Shown here: positions 8,374 through 16,651 of the stretch, one piece after another
How positions within the stretch are numbered: position 1 is the first letter of the stretch
How the letters are laid out: every line of letters starts with the position of its first letter
DNA from: Fictibacillus sp. BK138
GTDB taxonomy: Bacteria > Bacillota > Bacilli > Bacillales > Fictibacillaceae
Direction: 5' to 3'
NCBI RefSeq assembly: GCF_004216955.1
Contig: NZ_SGXL01000001.1
Location: 372,001-436,000, forward strand
Length of the DNA stretch: 64,000 nt
Made by a program: the position numbers and the translations under genes
The notes under the pieces: generated by a model
The model's database searches: none
Told to the model about the DNA's origin: nothing
The model's input: only the letters and a program-made list of their open reading frames with translations

Positions 8374-9237
8374 ATGAACAAAAATTTTACCGATAAATGT
8401 GAGGCAGCCTTATATTCCTCTATAATATTTATTTTAATAATAATTTCACTCATGATTCCTGAGTTTATGAATTATGGTATTTCTTGGGCTAGTATTATTG
8501 AGGTAATTCCTATTTTTATAATAGCTTTATTAGGTAGTTTATTTTATGGTATTCCGGTTTCATTATTATCGGAAAAGCTGACCAAAAATCTTTATAATAC
8601 ACGTTTTTTAATAGCTGGATTCATACATATGTTCTTTGGTTTTCTCACTATATTGGTTATTAAAGGATTTGGGTTATTTGCAGTGGGTACTTCTTTGCTA
8701 TTTTTTCTATGTGATGAATGGCTAAAAAGAGAGAAGGGGGTTATAACGAAGAAAATTATCGTCCAAAATGGATCAGGATTACTTGCACTCGTTGTTTTAA
8801 TAGGTTATTTATCCTGCAATTTAGTCGAATACCTCAAGTTTAAATCTAGAGAATATTATTTAATTCCTGAAGGTTACGTAGGTAAGGTAACTGTATTATA
8901 TAACGTTGAAAAAGCGCCTGAACTCCAGAAAATAAAAGACTATAAAGTAATTAAAGTGAATGATGAAGGGTATGCTTTAACTTCTTTATCAGAACCGCGT
9001 GGCGAAATCGATAACAAATATTATTATGTTGATAAAAAAGGGAAAAGGACTGAAATTGATTATAGTTGTATTCATGACAGTAGAAGCGGGGGGCATGATG
9101 TATACGATTTTATAGAATTTAAAATCACAGATTTCGGATGCGGAGAAACATTTATAGTAAATGGAAAAATAAAAAGCCCTAATATAAAACACTCTCTGTC
9201 AGTTGAGGAAATTCTTCAAAGAGAAGGATTAGAATAA
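8374..9237 (+). CDS. Membrane protein with C-terminal soluble domain (DUF6843-like)
   Basis: 287 residues from ATG 8374; a GTG nine bases upstream lies within the TAGGGTGG ribosome site and is rejected. About four or five membrane helices occupy residues 12-155, followed by a soluble domain with YYLIPEGYVGKVTVLYN, which resembles DUF6843 of Bacillus lipoproteins (tentative), where a conserved cysteine-containing end occurs. It stands alone between two terminated units. Function unknown. Confidence 0.6.
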   Translation: MNKNFTDKCEAALYSSIIFILIIISLMIPEFMNYGISWASIIEVIPIFIIALLGSLFYGIPVSLLSEKLTKNLYNTRFLIAGFIHMFFGFLTILVIKGFGLFAVGTSLLFFLCDEWLKREKGVITKKIIVQNGSGLLALVVLIGYLSCNLVEYLKFKSREYYLIPEGYVGKVTVLYNVEKAPELQKIKDYKVIKVNDEGYALTSLSEPRGEIDNKYYYVDKKGKRTEIDYSCIHDSRSGGHDVYDFIEFKITDFGCGETFIVNGKIKSPNIKHSLSVEEILQREGLE

Positions 9238-9376
9238 AAGCAATACTAAAATAATAATATTTGCAAGATGGACAATATGCCTATTTTTCGTAATTGAAGC
9301 GTAAAACACAACCCTCTTTTTCTATAGTAGGATAATAATAGATTACTTGGAAAATAAAAGGGGTTAGGGATATATT

Positions 9377-10030
9377 ATGAAAAAATGGATTACAACTATG
9401 GTTCTAGGATCGGCTTTATTATTATCACCCGTACAAGCTTTTGCAAATATCGGAGATCAAACGCTTCGTCCGACAATGACACATTCAGATGTGAAAACAC
9501 TTCAAACCATATTGCGAGATAAAGGTTATTTTACATATAGCGGTTCACCGACTACTTATTATGGATCTTATACAAAGAGTGCCGTTGTTAGCTTCCAGCG
9601 TGCAAAAGGTTTAACAGCTGATGGAATCGCTGGACGCAACACGTTCAACAAACTAGGTGTCTATAACGTTAACAATTCCTACTTAGTAGATTATGCAAAA
9701 CGTTATGTGGGAACCCCTTACAAGTGGGGTGGGACAACACCTGATGGTTTCGACTGTTCTGGATATATTAATTATGTATTTAAAAACTCGCACAACATAT
9801 ACCTTCCGCGTACTGTAAAAGATATGTGGGCGAACACAGGATATAAAGTGTATAGTCAAGCGGTTGGAGATCTAGTATTCTTTGAAACATATGAGCCAGG
9901 CGCGTCTCATATGGGAATCTATATTGGAAACGGTAAGTTCATCCACGCTGGATCATCATCTGGTGTAACGATCTCTGAGATGGATAACAGCTATTGGAAG
10001 CCGCGTTATATTGGGACAAAACGTCTGTAG
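9377..10030 (+). CDS. Secreted NlpC/P60 cell-wall peptidase with peptidoglycan-binding domain
   Basis: 217 residues. A signal peptide (MKKWITTMVLGSALLLSPVQ, cleavage near AFA-NIG) is followed by a PG_binding_1 domain (residues about 32-92, VKTLQTILRDKGYFTYSG, then GLTADGIAG). The NlpC/P60 domain is at about 100-217 with catalytic Cys in DGFDCSGY, His in SHMGIYIG and third residue in FIHAGS. Such enzymes cut the D-Glu-diamino acid bond of muropeptides outside the cell. It is monocistronic, in line with a LytE/CwlS-like role in wall turnover (inference). Confidence 0.93.
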   Translation: MKKWITTMVLGSALLLSPVQAFANIGDQTLRPTMTHSDVKTLQTILRDKGYFTYSGSPTTYYGSYTKSAVVSFQRAKGLTADGIAGRNTFNKLGVYNVNNSYLVDYAKRYVGTPYKWGGTTPDGFDCSGYINYVFKNSHNIYLPRTVKDMWANTGYKVYSQAVGDLVFFETYEPGASHMGIYIGNGKFIHAGSSSGVTISEMDNSYWKPRYIGTKRL

Positions 10031-10331
10031 TAAAAAAAAGAGGATGACTCTTTGCTGTTAATCACGGGACTGACTATACGGAAGTAAGTAACAGGTGTTC
10101 TCTTTTGGAGTACAAAATCATAAAGCACACTGATTTTGGAAGATGACATAACATCAAATTAGATATTAAACAACATTACAAACGATCAGACTTAGTGTCT
10201 GGTCGTTTTTCTAATAGACATCTTTTATTGTAAGTATCTAATCATTATCTTTTATCTATTTTATTTTGAAATCCTTTATATGTTAGAACTTTACAATTTA
10301 TGGGTAGGTAAATACCTATGGAGGGATTATT
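10031..10331. other. Intergenic region with one terminator
   Basis: Apart from the hairpin at 10180-10211 I see no gene here. The stretch is AT-rich. Confidence 0.5.
10180..10211 (+). terminator. Rho-independent terminator
   Basis: AACGATCAGAC pairs (one G-T) with GTCTGGTCGTT and ends in a T-run. It lies 150 bases after the NlpC/P60 gene. Confidence 0.7.
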
Positions 10332-10610
10332 ATGGTAAATAAAAAAAATCGAGGATACGCTTTGCTTAGTATAAGCTTAGTCATTTTTTTGATTTTTTTC
10401 TCAATGTTTTATAAAGATGTTGATTTCTTAGGAATCCCTTTCAGTGCATTATTAATTATCCTTTCATTCATTCTTATCATAGTTGCTTTTCTCATCCGCT
10501 CTTTTACGAGCAAAACAAATAAGACTTTAGCATTCCTAAGTTTTATCGCTGCAATTTCATTTATCTATCCCCTCTATTTACTTATAAAACTTCTTCTCCA
10601 AGAGAAATGA
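10332..10610 (+). CDS. Small membrane protein, unknown
   Basis: 92 residues behind a clear ribosome site (GGAGGGATTATT). Three hydrophobic segments at about 10-28, 35-58 and 68-88 are separated by short polar turns, consistent with a three-helix integral membrane protein. No family recognised. It is monocistronic, and a convergent hypothetical gene follows. Confidence 0.6.
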   Translation: MVNKKNRGYALLSISLVIFLIFFSMFYKDVDFLGIPFSALLIILSFILIIVAFLIRSFTSKTNKTLAFLSFIAAISFIYPLYLLIKLLLQEK

Positions 10611-10664
10611 TGAGATATGAGGTTATTATCATTCAGAATATCTGTATGAAATTAAGTAGTTCAA

Positions 10665-10946
10665 TTAAAAGTGGATTATTTTATTTATGGTTAGCCACTT
10701 TTCAAATTTTTGTACTCCAATATCATAATCTAGTTCCTTTTGGTTGACCGAGAAAATTCTTGTTCCACTACCTTCTATAGTTAATTCATTTACAAGGTTA
10801 GTATTTTCAATTCCATACTGTTTAAAATCAAAGTAGATATCCCATATATCCTCTGTTAGTCTTTTGTACGCAACTGACTCATAATCACAATTATTTTCGT
10901 AATAACCTAAATGCATGTGATAGTTATCGTCATACTCAATATCCAT
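10665..10946 (-). CDS. Hypothetical acidic protein
   Basis: 93 residues from ATG behind AAAGGGGCAC. Acidic and Tyr-rich (MDIEYDDNYHMHLGYYENN), with no signal peptide or membrane segment, so probably cytoplasmic. Such small acidic proteins are often immunity or antitoxin-like, but nothing here shows this. No family recognised. It is separated by a terminator from the next minus-strand gene upstream. Confidence 0.5.
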   Translation of the reverse strand: MDIEYDDNYHMHLGYYENNCDYESVAYKRLTEDIWDIYFDFKQYGIENTNLVNELTIEGSGTRIFSVNQKELDYDIGVQKFEKWLTINKIIHF

Positions 10947-11033
10947 TATGTGCCCCTTTGTTATTTTCCGCTTTTTATAATACTCCTTAATGTTTAAACA
11001 AACCTCTTATTTTTTATAGAGGCAATATTAAAG

Positions 11034-11060
11034 AAAAATCGCAACCTGTCTAGTTGCGAT
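11034..11060 (-). terminator. Rho-independent terminator (minus strand)
   Basis: ATCGCAAC (11039-11046) pairs with GTTGCGAT (11053-11060). Read on the minus strand it is followed by TTTTTC, placing it 35 bases after the 100-residue hypothetical gene. Confidence 0.75.
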
Positions 11061-11095
11061 AAATGGTCTCGTTCTTTGTTTGTTAGGGGTATGTA

Positions 11096-11398
11096 TTAAG
11101 AAGCATATTCTTTATTTTTGCTTATATCATAACAATTTTGTCTATTACTTTCAGTTATTGTGCCATTATCTGTATCAAAACTAAATTCAGAAAAGAAACA
11201 GAATCTTGTGGCAGGGTAAGGGTGAGCTAGCTTATTCAGGTCAACTCCAGTAGTATTGTATACTTCTTTTATACAATCCGAAGCTACACGTTCGAAACCG
11301 TGTTCAATTAATTCCTGCATATCCTCTAATTCCGTCATTCTAGATATTGTTGTTCCCATGCGATAATATGTAAATTTAATTCCTATTTTATTATCCAA
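11096..11398 (-). CDS. Hypothetical protein, TTG start
   Basis: 100 residues if started at TTG 11398, which sits seven bases after GGAGGT. An upstream in-frame start would overlap this ribosome site. Predicted soluble, with no motif recognised; the middle part (LEDMQELIEHGFERVASDCI) looks helical. Its own terminator follows. It lies in a strip of orphan genes with no visible partners. Confidence 0.5.
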   Translation of the reverse strand: MDNKIGIKFTYYRMGTTISRMTELEDMQELIEHGFERVASDCIKEVYNTTGVDLNKLAHPYPATRFCFFSEFSFDTDNGTITESNRQNCYDISKNKEYAS

Positions 11399-11738
11399 AC
11401 TAAGTACCTCCATAATAAGTTTTACTAATACTTTTTTGACCACTATTGATTAAAAAAGGACAATGAATTTTACAATATTATGTACTTATACTAATATTGT
11501 ACATCAATTACTAATATTTCTGTATCATTATAAAGCCCTAAAGCTTTTGTCACAAAATTAATGTTTTGAGCATTTTGTCATATTTTTATCAATAGAAACA
11601 CTGATTCTTTAATATAACTTTGTATAATTTAGTGGATTATTTAGATAGAGATTTAGAATTCAATAAAATTTGAAGGGAAGCTTTGAAAAGGGTTATTACT
11701 CCAAACCTATTTACCCATTTTCTCCTTATATCTAACCT
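11399..11738. other. AT-rich intergenic region
   Basis: About 340 bases between two minus-strand units. The only open frame is a low-complexity frame across the terminator, with no ribosome site. I see nothing else that can be supported. Confidence 0.4.
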
Positions 11739-11784
11739 AAAAAAGGAGCACAAACCATAGTAATGGCTTGTGCTCCTTTTTTTT
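11739..11784. terminator. Strong bidirectional terminator
   Basis: AAAAAAGGAGCACAA pairs with TTGTGCTCCTTTTTT around a 14-base loop. It overlaps the stop of the Cys/Ser-rich gene on the minus strand and terminates it. Confidence 0.85.
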
Positions 11785-11995
11785 AGCAGAACAAGATTTT
11801 TGCCCAAGGATCGCAGCAGTGATGACGCTTTTTCTTTCTGACCTTTTTGCACTTCAAGACTTTAGAGCTTGAAGAGGAAGAAGAAGAGGAAGAAGATGAT
11901 GAAGAAGATTCGCATTTACAATCATGCTTTTTCTTGTCATGCTTTTTCTCTTTCTTGAACTTGCAGTGGTCAAAATCTCCACACTTGTAACACAT
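11783..11995 (-). CDS. Cys/Ser/Lys-rich small protein with poly-serine run
   Basis: 70 residues from ATG 11995, eight bases after GAGGTGA; a GTG four codons upstream is part of that ribosome site. The protein has Cys-x-x-Cys and Cys-x-Cys pairs near both ends (MCYKCGDFDHCKF, CKCESS, HHCCDPW), many Lys/His, and 15 consecutive serines in the centre, encoded by a simple repeat. Low-complexity Cys/His proteins of this size are common among spore-coat components, so a coat role is possible, but no motif proves it. Metal binding is also possible. Confidence 0.5.
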   Translation of the reverse strand: MCYKCGDFDHCKFKKEKKHDKKKHDCKCESSSSSSSSSSSSSSSKVLKCKKVRKKKRHHCCDPWAKILFC

Positions 11996-12121
11996 AAAAA
12001 ATTTCACCTCACTGGAATGATACCGATTTCCTGTTATCAGGCTTCGGTTTCTCTATATACTATGTAGGTGGAGACAAGTTGCATAGACGAATGTTGGGGT
12101 TTGAAAAAATTTGGGACATAT

Positions 12122-12146
12122 GGGGACAGACCCCGGGTCTGTCCCC
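12122..12146. repeat. GGGGACAGACCC palindromic repeat, copy 1
   Basis: Arms GGGGACAGACCC and GGGTCTGTCCCC are perfect complements around one C. It is followed by ACACAAATACAAG, which is also found after copy 3 at 19613. Copies 2 and 4 are at 14579 and 21428. Confidence 0.8.
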
Positions 12147-12251
12147 ACACAAATACAAGTTGAGAAGAAGGGTGAATTGAAATAAAATCCTCTTTTCTTT
12201 TTTGGTCTATTAATGGATAATAAAACCAAAATTGGTTTATGGAAGGTAACT

Positions 12252-13400
12252 ATGAAAGATAACAATCCATTTGTAAGACACTACGATTTAGACTGGATAA
12301 AGGTGTTGGCTATGTTAGTCGTGTTCCTTTACCATTGTTCGATGTTTTTTAATTCTTTTGAATGGCACATCAAGAACAATATTATTAATCGATCCTATAT
12401 AGAATTTTTTTCTCTTTTGGTCGGTAATTGGATAATGCCCATTTTCTTTGTGATTTCAGGAATTGGTACATATCACGCTTTAAAAAAATATTCTCAAAGT
12501 TTTATAAAAGAAAGGTTTTTACGGCTTGGAGTACCTTTACTCTTAGGAATCTTTCTTTTGTCACCACCGCAAGTTTATATTGAAAGAATAACGAGCGATC
12601 AATTCGAAGGTTCTTTTTTTCAATTTTTCCCTCACTATTTTGACGGACTATACCTTGAAATTGGAGGGGGAGGTAATTTTGCATTTTTTGGCCATCATCT
12701 TTGGTATCTTCTGATGTTATTACTCTTTTCGGTTGTCACACTGCCTTTTTTTTTAAAGGTAAGAAGAAATGTGGAAGACAGAGTTTTTGGAATATCTCAT
12801 TACCTGCTTTTACCGATCCTTTTAACGGCTGCTGCGCTAACGATTAATTCTATAGTAAATTTAGCAAGTTGGGGGATAGTCTTTTATCTACTTTTATTTG
12901 TGTACGGATATTATTTTTTTGCAAGGGTTTCATTGAGGAATTTTGTACGCCGGATAGGGTTTCTGGCAGGGATTATAAGTGTACTTAGCACAGGTGGCTA
13001 TATATTCTGGGTCATGTACATCGGGTTTCCGGTAAATGTATCAATGGATTGGGTCATTTTTATGATTATTCGAGTTATAGTAGTTTGGAACGTGCTCTTC
13101 TTTATCTTGTACTTAGGTGACAAATTCTTAAACTTCTCCAATAGCGTATTAAAATATTGCAGTGAAGCATCTATGCCTTTTTATGTGCTTCACCAACCAA
13201 TCATTATTCTCATTGGGTTTTTTATCTATGATTTGGAATGGCAGGTTCATGTTAAGGTAGCGTTTTTAGTACCGATCGCCTTTATTTCGATTATGTTCAT
13301 ACATCACTTTATCATTCGTAGAGTCAATTTATTACGCGTTTTATTTGGATTAAAGACCGTTCAAAAAATGGATCAAAAGAAAGAAACCATAAAAGCCTAA
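12252..13400 (+). CDS. Acyltransferase family 3 membrane protein
   Basis: 382 residues from ATG 12252, behind GGAAGGTAACT; an ATG 39 bases upstream lacks a ribosome site. About ten membrane helices are visible. The N-terminal RHYDLDWIKVLAMLVVFLYH carries the Arg and His typical of the OafA/NolL/YrrM-like acyltransferase_3 family. These enzymes move acyl groups from cytoplasmic acyl donors to sugars or lipids at the membrane. It is monocistronic, with a terminator at its end. The acceptor is unknown; surface polysaccharide is the usual target. Confidence 0.85.
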   Translation: MKDNNPFVRHYDLDWIKVLAMLVVFLYHCSMFFNSFEWHIKNNIINRSYIEFFSLLVGNWIMPIFFVISGIGTYHALKKYSQSFIKERFLRLGVPLLLGIFLLSPPQVYIERITSDQFEGSFFQFFPHYFDGLYLEIGGGGNFAFFGHHLWYLLMLLLFSVVTLPFFLKVRRNVEDRVFGISHYLLLPILLTAAALTINSIVNLASWGIVFYLLLFVYGYYFFARVSLRNFVRRIGFLAGIISVLSTGGYIFWVMYIGFPVNVSMDWVIFMIIRVIVVWNVLFFILYLGDKFLNFSNSVLKYCSEASMPFYVLHQPIIILIGFFIYDLEWQVHVKVAFLVPIAFISIMFIHHFIIRRVNLLRVLFGLKTVQKMDQKKETIKA

Positions 13401-13402
13401 CA

Positions 13403-13437
13403 AAAAAACTCGCCTAAAGGATGGCGAGTTCTTTCTA
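13403..13437. terminator. Bidirectional terminator
   Basis: ACTCGCC pairs with GGCGAGT, with A- and T-rich flanks on both sides. It lies between the convergent acyltransferase and STAS genes. Confidence 0.75.
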
Positions 13438-13444
13438 TGAATCT

Positions 13445-14491
13445 CTAAGGCTGATTCGGTTCTTGTATGAACATACCTTCTTTTGCGAATGCAAAATGAA
13501 TCGCATGCTTAAGGTTTCTAAAATAAGTGCTGTCACCTAGTGAATATTGATGCTTCGTTACTTCCATACTCAACTCTGGTGAAATACCTACAAGCAGCGT
13601 TTCCATTCCAAAAAGACGGGCAGATGATACGAGTTTATTTAACATATCAATCATCTCTGAATCAATGGATTTAATACCCGTTAAGTCTAAGATTACAAAC
13701 TTCGCTCGATGCTGCGGCAGGGAAGTAAGAGTATGCTCCAGCATATCTTTAGACCGTAGCTCATTATATTTTCCGATTAACGGGATAACGACAATGTGAT
13801 CGGTTACCGGAATAATAGGGGATGAAATTTCTCTAATTAAATCAGTTAGCTCTCTTGTGCGGTTTTCAACCATCGCTTCAAGCTTCATAATTTCATTTTG
13901 TTCTTCACGCTGAACAAGATCACGAATATTATCGCTCGGTGTAATATCTGTCTCAGTAATTTTTATTTTCATTATATTCTGTTTGGAATCATCTTCTTGG
14001 ATTTCATACCACATATGTGTATCGAACAATCCGGTGAAAACACCTGCCCAGTGGCCAGGTAAAAAGCGTCCCATACGGTTACTTCCTTGCGCCTTTTTAA
14101 CCTTTGTTTCCCAGCTGTTTGATATTGAGATAACAGCTTCTTTCTTCTCAATATTTACATCGATGAACGTTTTACCCCATCCGGCTGTTACATAGATATT
14201 CGGCAGAGCTTCTATCGACTTTTTAATATCACCAATCTTATTTTTATAAAAATCACTAACTACTAAACCAGTTCGGTAACCAGCCGTTTCAAAAACAAGG
14301 TCCGCTGTACCTTCACCTGTAATCTCCTCAATAGAATCGAGAAAAACCTTAAACGCAGAATCGATCCAAAACAGCATGACGTCTCCGCCTTCAAATTGAA
14401 AAACTCCCTTGGAAGTGTCCCATTGAAAAGAGGAACCATTTACATCTACACTTTTTTGAGTATTTAATAATTCATTCGGCGTCTTATTCAT
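13445..14491 (-). CDS. STAS-domain regulator with V4R-like sensor part
   Basis: 348 residues from ATG 14491, behind TTGGAGGAATTGCAG. The N-terminal ~190 residues (FLPGHWAGVFTGLF within) resemble the 4-vinyl-reductase/XylR-N small-molecule-binding fold (tentative). A coiled-coil linker at about 195-215 (MKLEAMVENRTREL) leads to a STAS domain at about 215-330 with VILDLTGIKSIDSEM, where the Ser in IDS matches the phosphorylation site region of RsbR/SpoIIAA-type proteins. An RsbR-like stressosome or partner-switching role is inferred. It is monocistronic. Confidence 0.75.
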   Translation of the reverse strand: MNKTPNELLNTQKSVDVNGSSFQWDTSKGVFQFEGGDVMLFWIDSAFKVFLDSIEEITGEGTADLVFETAGYRTGLVVSDFYKNKIGDIKKSIEALPNIYVTAGWGKTFIDVNIEKKEAVISISNSWETKVKKAQGSNRMGRFLPGHWAGVFTGLFDTHMWYEIQEDDSKQNIMKIKITETDITPSDNIRDLVQREEQNEIMKLEAMVENRTRELTDLIREISSPIIPVTDHIVVIPLIGKYNELRSKDMLEHTLTSLPQHRAKFVILDLTGIKSIDSEMIDMLNKLVSSARLFGMETLLVGISPELSMEVTKHQYSLGDSTYFRNLKHAIHFAFAKEGMFIQEPNQP

Positions 14492-14578
14492 CTGCAATTC
14501 CTCCAAAGACTCAAAAATAACAAACACCCTTATCATTTACCCTTAATTGTATTGGATAAAACATAAATTTTTCGACAT

Positions 14579-14602
14579 GGGGACAGACCCGGGTCTGTCC
14601 CC
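14579..14602. repeat. GGGGACAGACCC palindromic repeat, copy 2
   Basis: A perfect 24-bp palindrome built of GGGGACAGACCC and its complement, without a central base. It lies 88 bases upstream of the STAS gene start. Confidence 0.8.
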
Positions 14603-14660
14603 ATAAAAAAACAAATTCCTTATTTGTTCTCTCCACGAAGACACCCTGAAAAAATCCAAA

Positions 14661-14697
14661 GTAAAAACCACCAGATCTCATCATCTGGTGGCTCGAT
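14661..14697 (-). terminator. Terminator of sinI-sinR (minus strand)
   Basis: CCACCAGAT (14668-14676) pairs with ATCTGGTGG (14683-14691), followed on the minus strand by TTTTTAC. It touches the sinR stop codon. Confidence 0.85.
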
Positions 14698-15020
14698 TAA
14701 TTTTGTTTATTTTTCCATTTATTAAATTCAAGAAACTCTTTAAATTGCTCTTTGCTCACACCAGATCCCATGGCTTCTTTTACAAGGTCAGCCCATTCCT
14801 GATCTAAGTTTTTTGTATCCACTTCAGGTTTTATTAAGTGATCTACTGAAATATTCAATACATCCGCAATCTTTTCAAGGAGCTGAATGGATGGATTTTG
14901 TTGAATATTACGTTCTAATGCACTTATGTACGATTTCGCTACCCCTGCTTTATCAGCCAAAGCTGTAATGGAGAGGCCTTTTTCAGTGCGGTATTTTTTT
15001 ACTCGTTCACCAATCATCAT
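14697..15020 (-). CDS. sinR: SinR-type master regulator of biofilm formation
   Basis: 107 residues from ATG 15020, behind GGGGATTGCAA; the next codon is also ATG. The N-terminal XRE helix-turn-helix (residues about 6-62, IGERVKKYRTEKGLSI, AGVAKSYISALERN) and the C-terminal SinI-like dimerisation helices (LDQEWADLVKEAMGSGV) follow B. subtilis SinR closely along the whole length. SinR represses matrix genes by binding GTTCTYT-type sites, and SinI neutralises it through heterodimer formation. It is downstream of a sinI gene and a c-di-GMP riboswitch in one minus-strand unit, with a terminator at its end. Confidence 0.92.
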   Translation of the reverse strand: MMIGERVKKYRTEKGLSITALADKAGVAKSYISALERNIQQNPSIQLLEKIADVLNISVDHLIKPEVDTKNLDQEWADLVKEAMGSGVSKEQFKEFLEFNKWKNKQN

Positions 15021-15106
15021 TTGCAATCCCCATTTAAGTAGTAATTTGCCTTAATTATATCTTTCTACAAGTGGGAAGTAAACAAAATCTGAGCCGTACT
15101 TACTAC

Positions 15107-15253
15107 TTAATTTTGTTTTAATAATGTTTTTTCTTTAAAAAATATTTCTGGATTCTTTAAAAAATTTATGACCTCTTCTTTAGTGAAACCGTGATCTCTA
15201 GCTTCTTTCATCAACTCAATCCACTCTCGATCCAACGTCAACGTATTCTCCAC
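15107..15253 (-). CDS. sinI: SinI-type antirepressor
   Basis: 48 residues, starting at GTG 15253 behind CTGGAGGGATTTTTTA. The core LDREWIELMKEARDHGFTKE aligns with the SinI dimerisation helices (LDEEWIDLIKMAKEAG in B. subtilis, from memory) and with the C-terminal region of the SinR next to it. SinI binds SinR and releases its DNA targets. It is first gene of the sinI-sinR unit, 86 bases before sinR, and directly under the c-di-GMP aptamer. The C-terminal tail (NPEIFFKEKTLLKQN) is longer than that of B. subtilis SinI. Confidence 0.85.
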   Translation of the reverse strand: MENTLTLDREWIELMKEARDHGFTKEEVINFLKNPEIFFKEKTLLKQN

Positions 15254-15257
15254 TAAA

Positions 15258-15368
15258 AAATCCCTCCAGATAAGCGTTTTTATTCAGGTAACCCGGCGAT
15301 CTTAGCATATAGCCTTAGACCCGTGGCTTTGCGCCCATCTCTTTCGAAGATGTTTGCCCTTGTCTGAA
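15258..15368 (-). promoter_or_regulatory. Class I cyclic-di-GMP riboswitch (GEMM) of sinI-sinR
   Basis: Aptamer at 15283-15368, read on the minus strand. P1 is TTCAG/CTGAA. AGGGCAAAC is followed by the CATCT/AGATG hairpin with its GAAA loop, then GGGCGCAAAGCC, GGGTCTAAGGC, GCTAAGATCGCC and GGGTTACC. These conserved blocks occur in the same order as in the Vibrio Vc2 GEMM-I aptamer, including the GAAA tetraloop with its receptor. The sinI Shine-Dalgarno (CTGGAGGG) is only about 15 bases after P1. The P1 5' strand and its flank, TCCTTCAG, can pair with CTGGAGGG in eight consecutive pairs (two G-T). Ligand-stabilised P1 should therefore free the ribosome site, an ON switch (inference). Confidence 0.93.
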
Positions 15369-15401
15369 GGATGAATAGGTATAATTCCCTAACACAAATT
15401 G

Positions 15402-15407
15402 ATTATA
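15402..15407 (-). promoter_or_regulatory. Candidate -10 box of the sinI-sinR leader
   Basis: TATAAT on the minus strand, about 34 bases before the aptamer. A convincing -35 box at 17 bases is not visible, so an activator or another sigma factor may be needed. Confidence 0.4.
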
Positions 15408-15570
15408 TACGAGCAAATTAGAAAATGTTGTCAGATAATGACTGTAACATAAATGTAATATTATGGAATGGAATCATGCGTTTTGACTTTCAATATCAGT
15501 CAACTTAAAGGATTTTGATTTAGATTGTGGAAAACTTACAGACAGTCATTTCAAGAGGAGTGAAAGGGAT

Positions 15571-16551
15571 ATGTCAAAATTACCAATGAAACTGTCGAAT
15601 CAGTTAACGCTACCTGTAATAAATGCACCAATGTTTTTGGTATCAAATCCAGAAATGGTTATAGAGAGCTGCAAAAATGGAATAGTAGGCACATTTCCTT
15701 TATTAAATGCTCGAACTACAGAATTGCTTGAGAACTGGATGATTCATATTAAAGAGGACCTGAAACATGCACGAACTGAAAATCAATCGGACAAGATTGC
15801 TCCCTGGGGTGTAAATCTGATCGTCCATCGTACAAACCAGAGATTTGAGGAAGATCTAGAGCTGATAAAAAAACATGAACCACCGATCGTGATTACCTCT
15901 TTAGGTAATCCAACAGATGTAGCAAAAATCGTACATGCGTATGGCGGGCTCGTTTTCTCTGACGTGATTTCACTTGATCATGCACGTAAAGCGGCTAAAA
16001 CAGGAATAGATGGCTTAATTCTTGTCTGCAGTGGAGCCGGCGGTCATGGAGGAACTTTAAACCCGTTTGCCTTTTTAAGAGCAGTAAAAGAGTTCTGGGA
16101 TGGAATGACAATACTTGCAGGGTCAATATCGACGGGAGAAGAAATTATGGCTGCTAAAATTCTGGGAGCTGATTTAGTGTACATGGGAACCCGTTTTATT
16201 GCCACAGAAGAATCATCTGCAAGTGAAGAATATCAACAAATGCTGGTTGATTCTACGTTAGAGGATCTCATTTATACGGACGCAATAAGTGGGATCAACG
16301 GAAATTATCTGCTGCCATCCTTACAAAAAGCGGGAATGGATATTGAAAACCTTAAGAAAAAAGAAGTAGACTTATCTTTCTCGGAATCGAAAGCAAAAGC
16401 ATGGAAAGACATCTGGTCAGCTGGCCAAGGAGTAGGAAGTATTAAAAAAATATCAACGATTAAAGAAGTAATTGAAGAATTAAAAACAGAATACAAGAAT
16501 GCATTGAAAACAAATGATACATTTAGTACTAGTGGTACTACAAACCAATAA
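15571..16551 (+). CDS. Nitronate monooxygenase-family flavoprotein
   Basis: 326 residues behind AAGAGGAGTGAAAGGG. A TIM-barrel of the NMO/2-nitropropane dioxygenase family: PVINAPMFLVSNPEM at the N-terminus, and the glycine-rich flavin-binding CSGAGGHGGTLNPF near residue 155, whose His is the proposed base. LAGSISTGEEI and YMGTRF follow near 190-210. Members oxidise alkyl nitronates with FMN, although many are NAD(P)H-dependent oxidoreductases. It is monocistronic with its own terminator and cytoplasmic. The true substrate is uncertain. Confidence 0.88.
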   Translation: MSKLPMKLSNQLTLPVINAPMFLVSNPEMVIESCKNGIVGTFPLLNARTTELLENWMIHIKEDLKHARTENQSDKIAPWGVNLIVHRTNQRFEEDLELIKKHEPPIVITSLGNPTDVAKIVHAYGGLVFSDVISLDHARKAAKTGIDGLILVCSGAGGHGGTLNPFAFLRAVKEFWDGMTILAGSISTGEEIMAAKILGADLVYMGTRFIATEESSASEEYQQMLVDSTLEDLIYTDAISGINGNYLLPSLQKAGMDIENLKKKEVDLSFSESKAKAWKDIWSAGQGVGSIKKISTIKEVIEELKTEYKNALKTNDTFSTSGTTNQ

Positions 16552-16586
16552 ACCAAATTAAGGAAAATGATAGTCTTTTAGAACTA

Positions 16587-16637
16587 AATCCCCCATTATA
16601 GCAGGAGATAAACCTGAAAAATGGGGGATTTATATTT
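16587..16637 (+). terminator. Rho-independent terminator
   Basis: AAATCCCCCAT pairs with ATGGGGGATTT over a 24-base loop and runs into a T-rich tail. Confidence 0.75.
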
Positions 16638-16651
16638 TCATATCATCAATA

